The notes beneath the pieces were generated by a model, which saw only the letters and a program-made list of their open reading frames with translations, ran no database searches and was not told the origin of the DNA. Source: Mycobacterium sp. D16Q14 (GTDB lineage: Bacteria > Actinomycetota > Actinomycetes > Mycobacteriales > Mycobacteriaceae). Taken from it: a DNA stretch of 64,000 nt. Numbering within the stretch: position 1 is the stretch's first letter; each line of letters begins with the position of its first letter. Shown here piece after piece: positions 9,196-17,469 of this stretch. The stretch spans positions 186,001-250,000 of the forward strand of contig MAEX01000008.1 in NCBI GenBank assembly GCA_002013415.1, written 5' to 3'. The position numbers and the translations under genes were made by a program.

Positions 9196-10119
9196 ATGTC
9201 GGCAGGCGGTAGTAAGAAGGCGATCATCGCGGCGCTGGCAGCCAATGCCGGGATTGCGGCGGCCAAGTTCGTCGGCTTCCTGATCACCGGGAGTTCGTCG
9301 ATGCTTGCCGAGTCCGTGCATTCGGTGGCGGACACCTCCAACCAGGGTCTGTTGCTCTACGGGCAGCGCGCGGCGAGTAAGGAAGCAGATCGTCTGCACC
9401 CGTTCGGATATGGGCGCAGCCGATTCTTCTACTCGTTTGTGGTCGCGCTGGTGCTGTTCACGCTCGGTTCGGTCTTCGCCCTGTACGAGGGCTACCACAA
9501 GATCCATGCACCTGAGCATCTTCAGTCGCCCATCGTCGCGGTCGTGATCCTGGTGTTGGCGATAGGACTGGAGGGCTACAGCTTCCGCACTGCGTTCGTG
9601 GAGTCCAAACCGCTGAAGGGCAAGGCCAGCTGGTGGCAGTTCATCCGTAACTCACGTAACCCCGAGCTTCCCGTCGTGCTGCTCGAAGACACCGGCGCCC
9701 TACTGGGGCTGGCTTTTGCGCTGTTTGGCGTTGGCATGACGATCTTGACCGGCGACCCGGTGTGGGACGGGATCGGCACCATGGCGATCGGTGTGCTGCT
9801 GGGCATCATCGCGATTGTCCTGATGGTCGAGATGAAGAGCCTTCTGATCGGCGAGGGTGCGACCGCGGCGCAGGAGCAGGCGATCCTGGACGCGCTGACC
9901 GGAACCGATCACGTGGAGCGGGTAATTCATTGCCGTACGCAGTATCTGGGCCCGGAGGAGCTTCTGGTTGCGGCCAAGATCGCGATCGCACCTAACGCGG
10001 ATCTGCCGCTGGTCGCGGCCACGATTGACGCTGCCGAACGGCGGGTGCGCGAGGCGGTACCGATCGCGCAGGTGATCTACCTCGAGCCTGATCTGGATCG
10101 TTCGGCCGTCAATTCTTAG
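9196..10119 (+). CDS. Cation diffusion facilitator family transporter
   Basis: A 307-residue inner-membrane metal/proton antiporter. The second helix has the HxxxD metal site (ESVHSVADTSNQ, His42 and Asp46). The fifth-helix site is E-D rather than H-x3-D (LLEDTGALLG), as in the ZnT9-like branch of the family. Helices are visible at about 8-30, 78-96, 112-130, 165-185 and 195-215, with a cytosolic C-terminal domain (TGTDHVERVIHCRTQYLG) after that. An SD (AAGGAG) lies 7 nt before the ATG. The metal cannot be named from sequence; zinc or manganese are the likely choices. Confidence 0.88.
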   Translation: MSAGGSKKAIIAALAANAGIAAAKFVGFLITGSSSMLAESVHSVADTSNQGLLLYGQRAASKEADRLHPFGYGRSRFFYSFVVALVLFTLGSVFALYEGYHKIHAPEHLQSPIVAVVILVLAIGLEGYSFRTAFVESKPLKGKASWWQFIRNSRNPELPVVLLEDTGALLGLAFALFGVGMTILTGDPVWDGIGTMAIGVLLGIIAIVLMVEMKSLLIGEGATAAQEQAILDALTGTDHVERVIHCRTQYLGPEELLVAAKIAIAPNADLPLVAATIDAAERRVREAVPIAQVIYLEPDLDRSAVNS

Positions 10120-10172
10120 TTAGCCGGTGTGATCAACCGTCGTGAGCATGGGGCTTGTGCGAGACTGCCGTA

Positions 10173-11648
10173 ATGCCAGGTAGTGGATTGTGGCGAACGA
10201 AGTCTGTCGAACAGTCGATCGCGGACACGGACGAGCCGGAAACAAAGCTCCGTAGGGACCTAACGTGGTGGGACCTCACCGTTTTCGGAGTCTCGGTGGT
10301 CATCGGAGCCGGTATCTTCACCGTCACCGCATCGACTGCGGCCAATGTCACCGGTCCGGCTATCTCACTCTCCTTCATCATGGCCGCGATCGGGTGCGGT
10401 CTGGCCGCCATGTGCTACGCCGAGTTCGCATCGACCATTCCGGTTGCCGGCAGCGCCTATACGTTCTCCTATGCGACGTTCGGTGAGTTCGCCGCCTGGA
10501 TCCTCGGCTGGGACCTCATTCTCGAGTTTTCGGTGGGCGCGGCCACCGTCGCCAAAGGCTGGTCGAGCTATCTGAGTACGGTGTTTGGGTTCTCCAGTGG
10601 CGCAGTGCATCTCGGAGCGCTCAAGGTCGACTGGGGGGCATTTCTCATTGTTTCGGTGTTGACGGTGCTGCTCGCCGTCGGCACCAAGCTGTCCTCACGG
10701 GTATCCCTCGTCATCACCACCGTCAAGGTTCTGGTGGTGCTGCTGGTGATCATCGTCGGTGCCTTCTTCATCAAGGCGTCCAATTACACACCGTTCGTCC
10801 CGCCGGCGGAGGCGGGGAGTTCTAGCAGGACCGGACTGGATCAGTCCCTGTTCTCGTTCATCGCCGGTGGTTCCGGAAGCCAGTACGGCTGGTTCGGGGT
10901 GCTGGCGGGCGCGTCGATCGTGTTCTTCGCGTTCATCGGCTTCGATGTCGTCGCCACCACAGCGGAGGAAACACGGAACCCGCAGAAGGATGTGCCGCGC
11001 GGGATCATCGCCTCGCTCGTCATCGTCACTGTCCTGTACGTCGCGGTCACGGTCGTGCTCTCCGGGATGGTCAAGTACAGCGATCTGCGGGCGGCTGATT
11101 CGCATCCGAACCTGTCCACGGCATTCCACCTCAACGGTGTCGACTGGGCGGCCAAGGTCATCGCGATCGGCGCGCTGGCCGGGTTGACCACGGTGGTCAT
11201 GGTGCTGATGCTCGGACAGATCCGGGTCATCTTCGCGATGTGCCGCGACGGACTGCTGCCGCGTGAGCTCGCGCGGACCGGATCGCACGGTACGCCGATA
11301 CGTATCACCCTGATCGTGGGCTTCCTTGTCGCGATAGCGGCGTCCCTCACCCCGATCGAGGGTCTGGAGGAGATCGTCAACGTCGGCACGCTGTTCGCCT
11401 TTGTGCTGGTGTCGGCCGGCGTCATCGTGCTGCGGCGATCCCGTCCCGATCTGCCCCGTAGCTTCCGCACTCCGGGTGTGCCGTGGCTCCCCGTCGTCGC
11501 GATCCTGGCGTGCGGGTGGTTGATGCTCAACCTTGCCGTACGCACCTGGATGTTCGCGTTGGCCTGGATGGCCATCGGCGTTGTCGTCTACTTCGCCTAC
11601 AGTCGCCGGCACTCGATGCTCGGGCTCCGTGTGGCTGTCGAGCAGTAA
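10173..11648 (+). CDS. APC-family amino acid permease (cationic amino acid transporter-like)
   Basis: A 491-residue transporter with about twelve hydrophobic helices. The first helix carries the unwound glycine motif VVIGAGIFTVTA typical of APC/CAT proteins, followed by GPAISLSFIMAAI and FIGFDVVATTAEETRNPQKD, a well-conserved CAT-family loop. I use ATG 10173 because the tuberculosis homologue (Rv3253c) begins similarly just before WRTKSVEQSIADTDEP; a TTG at 10155 would add six residues. It lies upstream of alkB but is separated by 156 bp with a distinct promoter. Confidence 0.9.
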   Translation: MPGSGLWRTKSVEQSIADTDEPETKLRRDLTWWDLTVFGVSVVIGAGIFTVTASTAANVTGPAISLSFIMAAIGCGLAAMCYAEFASTIPVAGSAYTFSYATFGEFAAWILGWDLILEFSVGAATVAKGWSSYLSTVFGFSSGAVHLGALKVDWGAFLIVSVLTVLLAVGTKLSSRVSLVITTVKVLVVLLVIIVGAFFIKASNYTPFVPPAEAGSSSRTGLDQSLFSFIAGGSGSQYGWFGVLAGASIVFFAFIGFDVVATTAEETRNPQKDVPRGIIASLVIVTVLYVAVTVVLSGMVKYSDLRAADSHPNLSTAFHLNGVDWAAKVIAIGALAGLTTVVMVLMLGQIRVIFAMCRDGLLPRELARTGSHGTPIRITLIVGFLVAIAASLTPIEGLEEIVNVGTLFAFVLVSAGVIVLRRSRPDLPRSFRTPGVPWLPVVAILACGWLMLNLAVRTWMFALAWMAIGVVVYFAYSRRHSMLGLRVAVEQ

Positions 11649-11717
11649 CTCACTTCAACTTGCTTGGGTCCCTTCTGGGTGACGCGCGCCACCAGGCACT
11701 TTACAAAACATACTCAT

Positions 11718-11729
11718 TTGTCTAGACAA
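11718..11729. promoter_or_regulatory. Palindromic operator before alkB, probable AlkX site
   Basis: TTGTCTAGACAA is a perfect 12-bp palindrome. It overlaps a -35-like TAGACA (11723-11728), which with a 17-bp spacer and TATCGT (11746-11751) makes a plausible promoter for the alkB operon. A dimeric TetR-type repressor bound here would block polymerase. The encoded regulator of this operon, AlkX, is the obvious candidate; that assignment is inference. Confidence 0.55.
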
Positions 11730-11804
11730 GCGACGAATCATGCCCTATCGTAAAATCTGTTCGGTGACGCACCTCACGAAGATTTGAACCGAGGAGAAGT
11801 GACG

Positions 11805-13034
11805 ATGACGTCAAACCTTGATGCAGCCCACGACCTGCCCGCCGCGTGGCGCGACCGCAAGCGCCATATGTGGCTGTACGGCATGATCCCGCCCACTGCG
11901 ATCTTCATCGCGACGGCTCTTGTCTATGCGATGAACCAGCTCGGATGGCAGCAGTTCTCACCATTCTTCTTCTGGATCGGCCCACTGCTCGTGTACGTGA
12001 TCCTGCCGCTGCTGGATCTGCGCTTTGGCGCCGACGGCGAGAACGCGCCCGACGAGGTGATGGAGGCGCTGGAGAACGACAAGTACTACCGGTACTGCAC
12101 CTACATCTTCATCCCGTTCCAGTACGCGAGCTTCTTCCTGGGGGCCTATTACTTCACCGCCACCGACCTGAGTTGGATCGGGTTCGATAACGGCATCAGC
12201 TGGATCTCCAAGCTGGGCGTCGCGCTATCGATCGGTGTTCTCGGCGGAGTCGGTATCAACACCGCCCACGAAATGGGACACAAGAAGGACGAACTGGAGC
12301 GCTGGCTCTCGAAGATCACCCTGGCGCAGACGTTCTACGGCCACTTTTACATCGAGCACAACCGTGGACACCACGTGCGCGTCGCGACACCCGAGGACCC
12401 GGCCAGCTCGCGATTCGGCGAGACGTTCTGGGGCTTCTGGCCGCGCAGCGTCTGGGGGAGCCTGAAGTCCTCCTGGAACCTTGAGGCCACGCGCATGAAG
12501 CGGCTGAATCGCTTTGTGCTGCACCCGAGCAACGATGTGGTGAATGCCTGGCTGATGACAGTGCTGTTGTTCGGGGTCACGATTGCCATCTTCGGTACCG
12601 CGGTCATCCCGTACCTGATCATTCAGGCGATCTATGGATTCACCTTCCTCGAGACGGTGAACTACCTGGAGCACTACGGGCTGATGCGGCAGAAGGTCGC
12701 CGGCGGACGGTACGAGCGTTGCACCCCCAAGCACAGCTGGAACTCGGATCACCTGGTGACCAACATCTTCCTGTACCACCTGCAGCGGCACAGCGATCAC
12801 CACGCCAACCCCACGCGGCGCTATCAGACCCTGCGCAGCATGGACGGCGCTCCGAACCTGCCCAGCGGATACGCGACGATGCTGACGCTGGCGTACTTCC
12901 CGCCGCTGTGGCGCAAGATCATGGATCAGCGGGTGCTGGACCACTACAACGGGGATATCACCAAGGTGAACGTCCAGCCGAGCAAGCGCGCGAAGATTCT
13001 GGCCAAGTACGGCGTGACGGAAGAGGCGGCCTAG
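11805..13034 (+). CDS. alkB: Alkane 1-monooxygenase AlkB
   Basis: Membrane non-haem diiron enzyme hydroxylating terminal carbons of alkanes, with electrons from rubredoxin. The 409-residue protein shows the histidine boxes NTAHEMGHK, EHNRGHHVRVATPEDPAS and LQRHSDHHANPTRRYQ, plus the signature NYLEHYG. Hydrophobic helices occupy the first 130 residues and about 235-275. ATG 11805 follows a strong SD (GAGGAGAAG); the in-frame TTG at 11784 lies before that SD. It heads alkB-rubA-rubB-alkX with gaps of only a few bases or overlaps. Confidence 0.96.
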   Translation: MTSNLDAAHDLPAAWRDRKRHMWLYGMIPPTAIFIATALVYAMNQLGWQQFSPFFFWIGPLLVYVILPLLDLRFGADGENAPDEVMEALENDKYYRYCTYIFIPFQYASFFLGAYYFTATDLSWIGFDNGISWISKLGVALSIGVLGGVGINTAHEMGHKKDELERWLSKITLAQTFYGHFYIEHNRGHHVRVATPEDPASSRFGETFWGFWPRSVWGSLKSSWNLEATRMKRLNRFVLHPSNDVVNAWLMTVLLFGVTIAIFGTAVIPYLIIQAIYGFTFLETVNYLEHYGLMRQKVAGGRYERCTPKHSWNSDHLVTNIFLYHLQRHSDHHANPTRRYQTLRSMDGAPNLPSGYATMLTLAYFPPLWRKIMDQRVLDHYNGDITKVNVQPSKRAKILAKYGVTEEAA

Positions 13035-13036
13035 AC

Positions 13037-13225
13037 ATGTCCCAGTACCGTTGCCCCGTATGTCAGTACGTGTACGACGAGAGCACGGGGGCCCCTCGCG
13101 AGGGGTTCCCGGCCGGGACGGCGTGGTCGGGGGTTCCCGACAACTGGTGCTGCCCCGACTGCGGAGTGCGCGAGAAAGTGGATTTCGAAGTTTTTGAATC
13201 CTCAAAATCAGGAGCGGACTCATGA
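13037..13225 (+). CDS. rubA: Rubredoxin RubA
   Basis: A 62-residue one-iron electron carrier feeding AlkB. Iron ligands are Cys6, Cys9, Cys39 and Cys42 in [12 protein letters not shown] and CCPDCG; Cys38 is an extra neighbouring cysteine. The start is two bases after the alkB stop. Of the two rubredoxins this one is the AlkG1-like form by order; the functional split between the pair is not visible in sequence. Confidence 0.93.
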   Translation: MSQYRCPVCQYVYDESTGAPREGFPAGTAWSGVPDNWCCPDCGVREKVDFEVFESSKSGADS

Positions 13226-13410
13226 GCGAGAACGACTACAAGTTGTACGAATGCATGCAGTGCGGATTCCAGTACGACGAGGCCGTGGGTTGGCCGGAGG
13301 ACGGAATTGAGGCGGGTACGCGCTGGGACGACATTCCCGAGGACTGGAGTTGCCCGGACTGTGGCGCCGCGAAGGCCGACTTCGTGATGGTGGAGATCGC
13401 GCGGCCATGA
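13222..13410 (+). CDS. rubB: Rubredoxin RubB
   Basis: A second 62-residue rubredoxin with ligands Cys11, Cys14, Cys44 and Cys47 ([32 protein letters not shown]). The start overlaps the rubA stop by four bases (ATGA). The GWPEDGI-GTRW-DIPEDW spacing is the type associated with electron transfer to AlkB, which suggests this is the main physiological donor; that is inference from family subtypes. Confidence 0.94.
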   Translation: MSENDYKLYECMQCGFQYDEAVGWPEDGIEAGTRWDDIPEDWSCPDCGAAKADFVMVEIARP

Positions 13411-14105
13411 CGGATGTGTTGCCTGCGAGGGGCGCATTGACGACAGCGAGCGCCCCTGTCAGGCTCCCCGGTGTGACGCCACGAGTGCCGTATGCCGAGG
13501 CCGCGCGGGCGCTGCTTCGCGAATCGGTTCTCGATGCGCTCGGGGATCTGCTGCGGCACCAGGACTGGTCGGCGGTGACGATGTCCGCGGTGGCCCGTCG
13601 GGCGGGAGTCAGCCGGCAGACGCTGTACAACGAGTTCGGCTCCCGGCAGGGGCTGGCCCAGGGATACGCCCTGCGATTGGCGCTGCGCCTGGCCGACTCC
13701 GTCAACAGCGCGATATATGCCAATGTGGGCGATATCCATGGCGCGCTACATCAGGGATTTGCCGCCTTCTTCGCCGAGAGCGCCGCAGATCCCATGGTCA
13801 TCGCGTTGCTCACGGGTGACGCCAAGCCTGAGCTCATGCGTCTCGTGACGGTGGACAGCGCCGTGATTGTGCTCCCGGCGTCGGCTCGGCTCACCGAGTC
13901 GTTCGCGAACAGCTGGGTGTCAGCCAGCGCGGAGGACGCCGCGATCCTCGCGAGGTCGATTGTGCGGCTGGCGATTAGTTACGTGTCGATGCCGCCGGAA
14001 TCCGATCATGATGTGGCGCTCGATATGGCGCGCCTGTTGTCTCCGTTCGTCGAGACCAATGCACTCGCCGATAAGGTCCCTGCAAGCGGGAGGGGCGCCC
14101 AGTGA
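13407..14105 (+). CDS. alkX: TetR-family regulator of the alkane operon
   Basis: A 232-residue TetR repressor. The helix-turn-helix is at about 58-79 ([20 protein letters not shown]), preceded by a Pro/Val-rich leader of roughly 28 residues. The start ATG overlaps the rubB stop as ATGA, so it is co-translated with the genes it most likely controls. The ligand domain is unassigned. The palindrome at 11718-11729 is the natural candidate operator, giving autoregulation of alkB-rubA-rubB-alkX. Confidence 0.9.
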   Translation: MTDVLPARGALTTASAPVRLPGVTPRVPYAEAARALLRESVLDALGDLLRHQDWSAVTMSAVARRAGVSRQTLYNEFGSRQGLAQGYALRLALRLADSVNSAIYANVGDIHGALHQGFAAFFAESAADPMVIALLTGDAKPELMRLVTVDSAVIVLPASARLTESFANSWVSASAEDAAILARSIVRLAISYVSMPPESDHDVALDMARLLSPFVETNALADKVPASGRGAQ

Positions 14106-14160
14106 CCTGCACGTCCATAAATCTCGCTACCTGATCTAACTATCTATCGCTCACACGCGC

Positions 14161-14166
14161 TAACCT
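14161..14166 (+). promoter_or_regulatory. Possible -10 box of sahH
   Basis: TAACCT, about 70 nt before the sahH start, the best TANNNT match in the 131-bp gap after alkX. No known riboswitch fold was recognised in the leader. Confidence 0.3.
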
Positions 14167-14236
14167 GGTGACGGACCCATGCGTGTCAGTTGAATTGACA
14201 TGCAAGAAACATTCATGAGACGCGATTGAGGTGGCG

Positions 14237-15697
14237 ATGACCGAGCTGGTGGCCGACGTACGCAACGGCATTGATTACAAGGTGGCCGATCTTTCCGAGG
14301 CCGAGTTCGGCCGTAAGGAGATTCGTCTCGCCGAGCACGAGATGCCCGGCCTCATGGCGCTGCGTCGGGAGTACGCGGAAGTGCTGCCGCTCAAGGGCGC
14401 TCGCATCTCCGGCTCGCTGCACATGACCATCCAGACCGCGGTGCTCATCGAGACGCTTGTCGCGCTCGGTGCTGAGGTGCGGTGGGCGTCCTGCAACATC
14501 TTCTCCACCCAGGACCACGCGGCGGCGGCCATCGTCGTCGGGCCGCATGGCACCCCGGAGGAGCCCCAGGGCACCCCGGTCTTCGCCTGGAAGGGCGAGA
14601 CGCTGGAGGAGTACTGGTGGGCCGCCGAGCAGATGCTCACCTGGCCCGGCGAGCCGGCCAACATGATCCTCGACGATGGCGGTGACGCCACCATGCTGGT
14701 GCTGCGCGGTGCGCAGTTCGAGCAGGCCGGCGTCGTGCCGCCCGCGGACGAGAACGACTCGGCCGAGTACAAGGTCTTCCTGAACCTGCTGCGTGAGCGG
14801 TTCGAGACCGACAAGGACAAGTGGACCAAGGTCGCCGCATCGGTCCAGGGCGTCACCGAGGAGACCACCACCGGCGTGCTGCGCCTGTACCAGTTCGCCG
14901 CTGCCGGCGAGCTGGCGTTCCCGGCCATCAACGTCAACGACTCGGTGACCAAGAGCAAGTTCGACAACAAGTACGGCACTCGGCACTCGCTGGTCGACGG
15001 CATCAACCGTGGCACCGACGTGCTCATCGGCGGCAAGAAGGTCCTCATCTGCGGCTATGGCGACGTCGGCAAGGGCTGTGCCGAGTCTCTCGCGGGTCAG
15101 GGCGCGCGCGTGCAGGTCACCGAGATCGATCCGATCAACGCGCTGCAGGCGCTCATGGACGGGTTCGACGTCGTGACCGTCGAGGAGGCCATCGGCAATG
15201 CTGACATCGTGGTGACCGCGACCGGTAACTACGACATCATCCTGCTGGACCACATGAAGGCGATGAAGGACCAGGCCATCCTGGGCAATATCGGTCACTT
15301 CGACAACGAGATCGATATGGCCGCCCTCGAAAAGTCGGGCGCCACCCGGCTCAACATCAAGCCGCAGGTGGACCTGTGGACCTTCGGAGACTCGGGCAAG
15401 TCGATCATCGTGCTGTCCGAGGGCCGTCTGCTCAACCTGGGTAACGCCACGGGCCACCCGTCCTTCGTGATGAGCAACAGCTTCTCCAACCAGGTGATCG
15501 CGCAGATCGAGCTGTGGACCAAGAACGACGAGTACGACAACGAGGTCTACCGACTGGCCAAGCACCTGGACGAGAAGGTGGCGCGCATCCACGTCGAGGC
15601 TCTCGGCGGCACGCTGACCAAGCTCACCAAGGATCAGGCCGAGTACATCGGTGTGGATGTGGAAGGCCCGTACAAGCCGGAGCACTACCGTTACTGA
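14237..15697 (+). CDS. sahH: Adenosylhomocysteinase
   Basis: Hydrolyses S-adenosylhomocysteine to adenosine and homocysteine, keeping methylation going. The protein has 486 residues from ATG 14237 and includes the mycobacterial insertion ([21 protein letters not shown]). The NAD-binding Rossmann motif [17 protein letters not shown], the substrate loop [15 protein letters not shown] and the C-terminal KPEHYRY are all intact. GAGGTGG just before the ATG serves as SD; a GTG six bases earlier is an alternative start. Identity to the tuberculosis enzyme is obvious over the full length. Confidence 0.96.
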   Translation: MTELVADVRNGIDYKVADLSEAEFGRKEIRLAEHEMPGLMALRREYAEVLPLKGARISGSLHMTIQTAVLIETLVALGAEVRWASCNIFSTQDHAAAAIVVGPHGTPEEPQGTPVFAWKGETLEEYWWAAEQMLTWPGEPANMILDDGGDATMLVLRGAQFEQAGVVPPADENDSAEYKVFLNLLRERFETDKDKWTKVAASVQGVTEETTTGVLRLYQFAAAGELAFPAINVNDSVTKSKFDNKYGTRHSLVDGINRGTDVLIGGKKVLICGYGDVGKGCAESLAGQGARVQVTEIDPINALQALMDGFDVVTVEEAIGNADIVVTATGNYDIILLDHMKAMKDQAILGNIGHFDNEIDMAALEKSGATRLNIKPQVDLWTFGDSGKSIIVLSEGRLLNLGNATGHPSFVMSNSFSNQVIAQIELWTKNDEYDNEVYRLAKHLDEKVARIHVEALGGTLTKLTKDQAEYIGVDVEGPYKPEHYRY

Positions 15698-15715
15698 TTG
15701 TCGAGAAACTCGTAC

Positions 15716-15748
15716 AAGGCCCTCGGCACTCCGGTGCCGGGGGCCTTT
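15716..15748 (+). terminator. Terminator hairpin after sahH
   Basis: AAGGCCCTCGGCAC pairs with GTGCCGGGGGCCTTT around a short loop (TCCG), a long GC-rich stem starting 18 bases after the sahH stop. Only three T residues follow, so it is an I-shaped or weak intrinsic terminator. Confidence 0.6.
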
Positions 15749-15751
15749 GCG

Positions 15752-15757
15752 TAGGCT
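15752..15757 (+). promoter_or_regulatory. -10 box of leaderless tmk transcript
   Basis: TAGGCT, 8 nt before the tmk GTG at 15766, directly after the sahH hairpin; no SD in the gap. Confidence 0.5.
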
Positions 15758-15765
15758 GACCAGCC

Positions 15766-16404
15766 GTGGGCCAGCTGATTGCGATCGAGGGTGTCGACGG
15801 CGCGGGCAAGCGCACGCTTACCGAGAAGCTGATAGCGCGCTCGAATGCCCAGGGATTATCCGTTGCGACGCTGGACTTTCCGCGCTATGGGCGCTCGGTG
15901 CACGCCGACCTCGCCGCCGAGTCGCTCAAAGGTGGGCACGGTGATGTGGTGTCCTCCGCGTACGCGATGGGACTGTTGTTCGCGCTGGACCGGCGTGATG
16001 CCCGTGACGAGCTCGCGGGGCTGTCGCGCACCAACGACCTGGTGATCCTGGATCGCTGGGTGGCCTCCAACGCCGCGTACGGCGCGGCGCGGCTGCATCA
16101 GGACGGCGACGGCGAGATGACCCGCTGGGTGTATGAGCTCGAATACGGGCGATTCGGTCTGCCGCATCCCGATTGGCAAGTGTTCCTGAACGTTTCCCCG
16201 GAGCTTGCCCAGCAGCGGGCGCGGCAGCGCGAGCAGCAGGAAAGCGACCGCACTCGCGACACCTATGAGCGTGACGCGGATTTGCAGTCGCGGGTGTCCG
16301 CGGCATATGCCGATCTGGCGCAGCGCAATTGGGGCGGCCCGTGGGTCGTCACCGACGGTGGCGATCCGGATGCGCTTGCGGAAAAGCTCCTGCGCCGAGT
16401 GTGA
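15766..16404 (+). CDS. tmk: Thymidylate kinase
   Basis: Phosphorylates dTMP to dTDP. The 212-residue protein has the P-loop GVDGAGKRT, in which arginine follows the lysine as in the tuberculosis enzyme, the FPRYG motif and the DRWVASNAAYGAARLH substrate motif. The LID region (RQREQQESDRTRDTYERD) is arginine-rich. GTG 15766 gives the family N-terminus (GQLIAIEGVDGAGK). The position before mtrA matches Rv3247c, but mgtC and fadD are inserted between tmk and mtrA here. Confidence 0.94.
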   Translation: MGQLIAIEGVDGAGKRTLTEKLIARSNAQGLSVATLDFPRYGRSVHADLAAESLKGGHGDVVSSAYAMGLLFALDRRDARDELAGLSRTNDLVILDRWVASNAAYGAARLHQDGDGEMTRWVYELEYGRFGLPHPDWQVFLNVSPELAQQRARQREQQESDRTRDTYERDADLQSRVSAAYADLAQRNWGGPWVVTDGGDPDALAEKLLRRV

Positions 16405-16444
16405 AGATACGGCGGGTATTCGGCCGAAATGCCGCCGTGGCTTC
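16403..16444. terminator. Bidirectional terminator hairpin between tmk and mgtC
   Basis: ACGGCGG (16409-16415) pairs with CCGCCGT (16432-16438), flanked by GAAG (16403-16406) and CTTC (16441-16444). It lies between convergent stops, so it can serve both genes. No U-tract is present. Confidence 0.5.
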
Positions 16445-16461
16445 ACGCTCGACGGATGTGC

Positions 16462-17184
16462 CTACCACTCACTGGCTTCGGCCTCTTCCTCGCGGTCGAT
16501 ATGCCAGCGCACCGATGAGACCGCGGGCTCCATGGACAGGCGGCTTACCGCGGACTCCAGCAGCGAGTCGTTGCGTTCTTCTGCGCTCAGCTTCGCCACG
16601 ACGCGCACATGCTTGCCGTCTTCGACGTCATAGGACCGCACCGATTGCAGCGCGAATTCAGGCCTGCTGACGGCCTGTACGGTGAGCGCCCGGATATGGG
16701 CCTCGGTTTCATCGGTGGTGGTGACCTCGAAGAGGTACGCCGCGGGTGCGGACTCGCGGCCGATGGCGGGTTGGCGATCCAGCAGATGTCCGAGTGGCCG
16801 CAACAGGACGTTGGCCAGCACGATGGCGACGGTGCCGACAATCGCGACGTCGTACATGCCGCCGCCTGCCAGCGCGCCCACGGCGGCGGTGGCCCACATC
16901 GTGGCGGCGGTGTTCAGCCCGGTGATGGTGGCGCCCTGTTTCATGATCACTCCGGCGCCGAGGAAGCCGATGCCTGAAACGATCTGTGCTGCAACGCGAG
17001 TCGGGTCAGCACCGGGGCCATGGAAGCTGTAGCCGCCCATGATGACGAAGAGTGTCGCGCCCAGGCACACCAGCGCGTTGGTGCGCAGGCCGGCATTCTT
17101 GGCGCGCCACTGCCGTTCGATCCCGATGACACAACCCAGGCTAAATCCCAGGGCTACGCGGATGATGACATCCCAATGACTCAT
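16462..17184 (-). CDS. mgtC: MgtC/SapB family membrane protein
   Basis: MgtC proteins help pathogens survive in macrophages and low magnesium, in Salmonella by acting on the F1Fo ATPase and PhoR (family knowledge). The 240-residue protein has the N-terminal membrane domain with GCVIGIERQW, GLRTNALVCLGA, GIGFLGAGVIMK and GLNTAATMWATAAVG, then a cytosolic ACT-like domain from about 150. ATG 17184 has SD AGGA six bases upstream; the frame extends to 17325 but without a ribosome site. The leader upstream carries a small ORF and competing RNA stems (see separate entries). Confidence 0.9.
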   Translation of the reverse strand: MSHWDVIIRVALGFSLGCVIGIERQWRAKNAGLRTNALVCLGATLFVIMGGYSFHGPGADPTRVAAQIVSGIGFLGAGVIMKQGATITGLNTAATMWATAAVGALAGGGMYDVAIVGTVAIVLANVLLRPLGHLLDRQPAIGRESAPAAYLFEVTTTDETEAHIRALTVQAVSRPEFALQSVRSYDVEDGKHVRVVAKLSAEERNDSLLESAVSRLSMEPAVSSVRWHIDREEEAEASEW

Positions 17185-17340
17185 GAAGGGTCCTGTTCTC
17201 TCGCAGTGGCTTCGAGGTGCACACACATATGTGGTGCAACAAGAGCGCCTTCGAGCGCAACCCGGGTCTGCGTTAGAAGGCGCCGTGGATACTCGGAGGT
17301 TGACTATCGGACATAGTCGCGTCACCTCCTAGGCGCTGGC
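17185..17340 (-). promoter_or_regulatory. Structured mgtC leader with alternative stems
   Basis: Three segments can pair in two exclusive ways on the minus strand. Segment A, AGCGCCT (17337-17331), touches the SD of the small ORF. Segment B, GCGCCTTC (17283-17276), is the last codons of that ORF. Segment C (17252-17244, GAAGGCGCT) complements A over 7 bp and B over 8 bp. Nearer mgtC, a hairpin TGCAC/GTGCA encloses CACATATGTG (17219-17238). The arrangement resembles a translation-coupled attenuator. The pairing is read from sequence; the switch is inference. Confidence 0.5.
17273..17314 (-). CDS. 13-codon upstream ORF (putative MgtC leader peptide)
   Basis: Encodes MSDSQPPSIHGAF. A perfect nine-base Shine-Dalgarno AGGAGGTGA (17330-17322) sits 7 nt before its ATG, far stronger than the SD of mgtC itself. 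Codons 6-7 are consecutive prolines. In Salmonella, proline codons in short leader ORFs sense charged tRNA-Pro and control mgtC and mgtA (established); this peptide could do the same. The same frame is open upstream to an ATG at 17380, giving a 35-residue version without an SD. Confidence 0.55.
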   Translation of the reverse strand: MSDSQPPSIHGAF

Positions 17341-17469
17341 GCAAAGCGCACATGAACCACTGCTGAACAAGCGCCCTCATTAAACACCCGTCCACCAGTG
17401 ACCGGCAAGATGTCCCCGCGCTTCGTGGATATCCACGCCACATGGGGAGCGGGACGGCAGGATTGGTGC

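Noticed and set aside
10155..10172. TTG start extending the amino-acid permease by six residues
   Set aside because: The extension has no family resemblance and no ribosome site; ATG 10173 aligns with the homologue.
14106..14236. SAH or SAM riboswitch before sahH
   Set aside because: No matching conserved core or pseudoknot was seen in the short leader.
14213..15685. 490-residue minus-strand frame opposite sahH
   Set aside because: It mirrors a highly conserved enzyme; long antisense frames are expected from high GC3 and it shows no domain.
17185..17340. M-box (ykoK) magnesium riboswitch before mgtC
   Set aside because: The conserved core motifs of the M-box were not recognised; the uORF/attenuator reading fits better.
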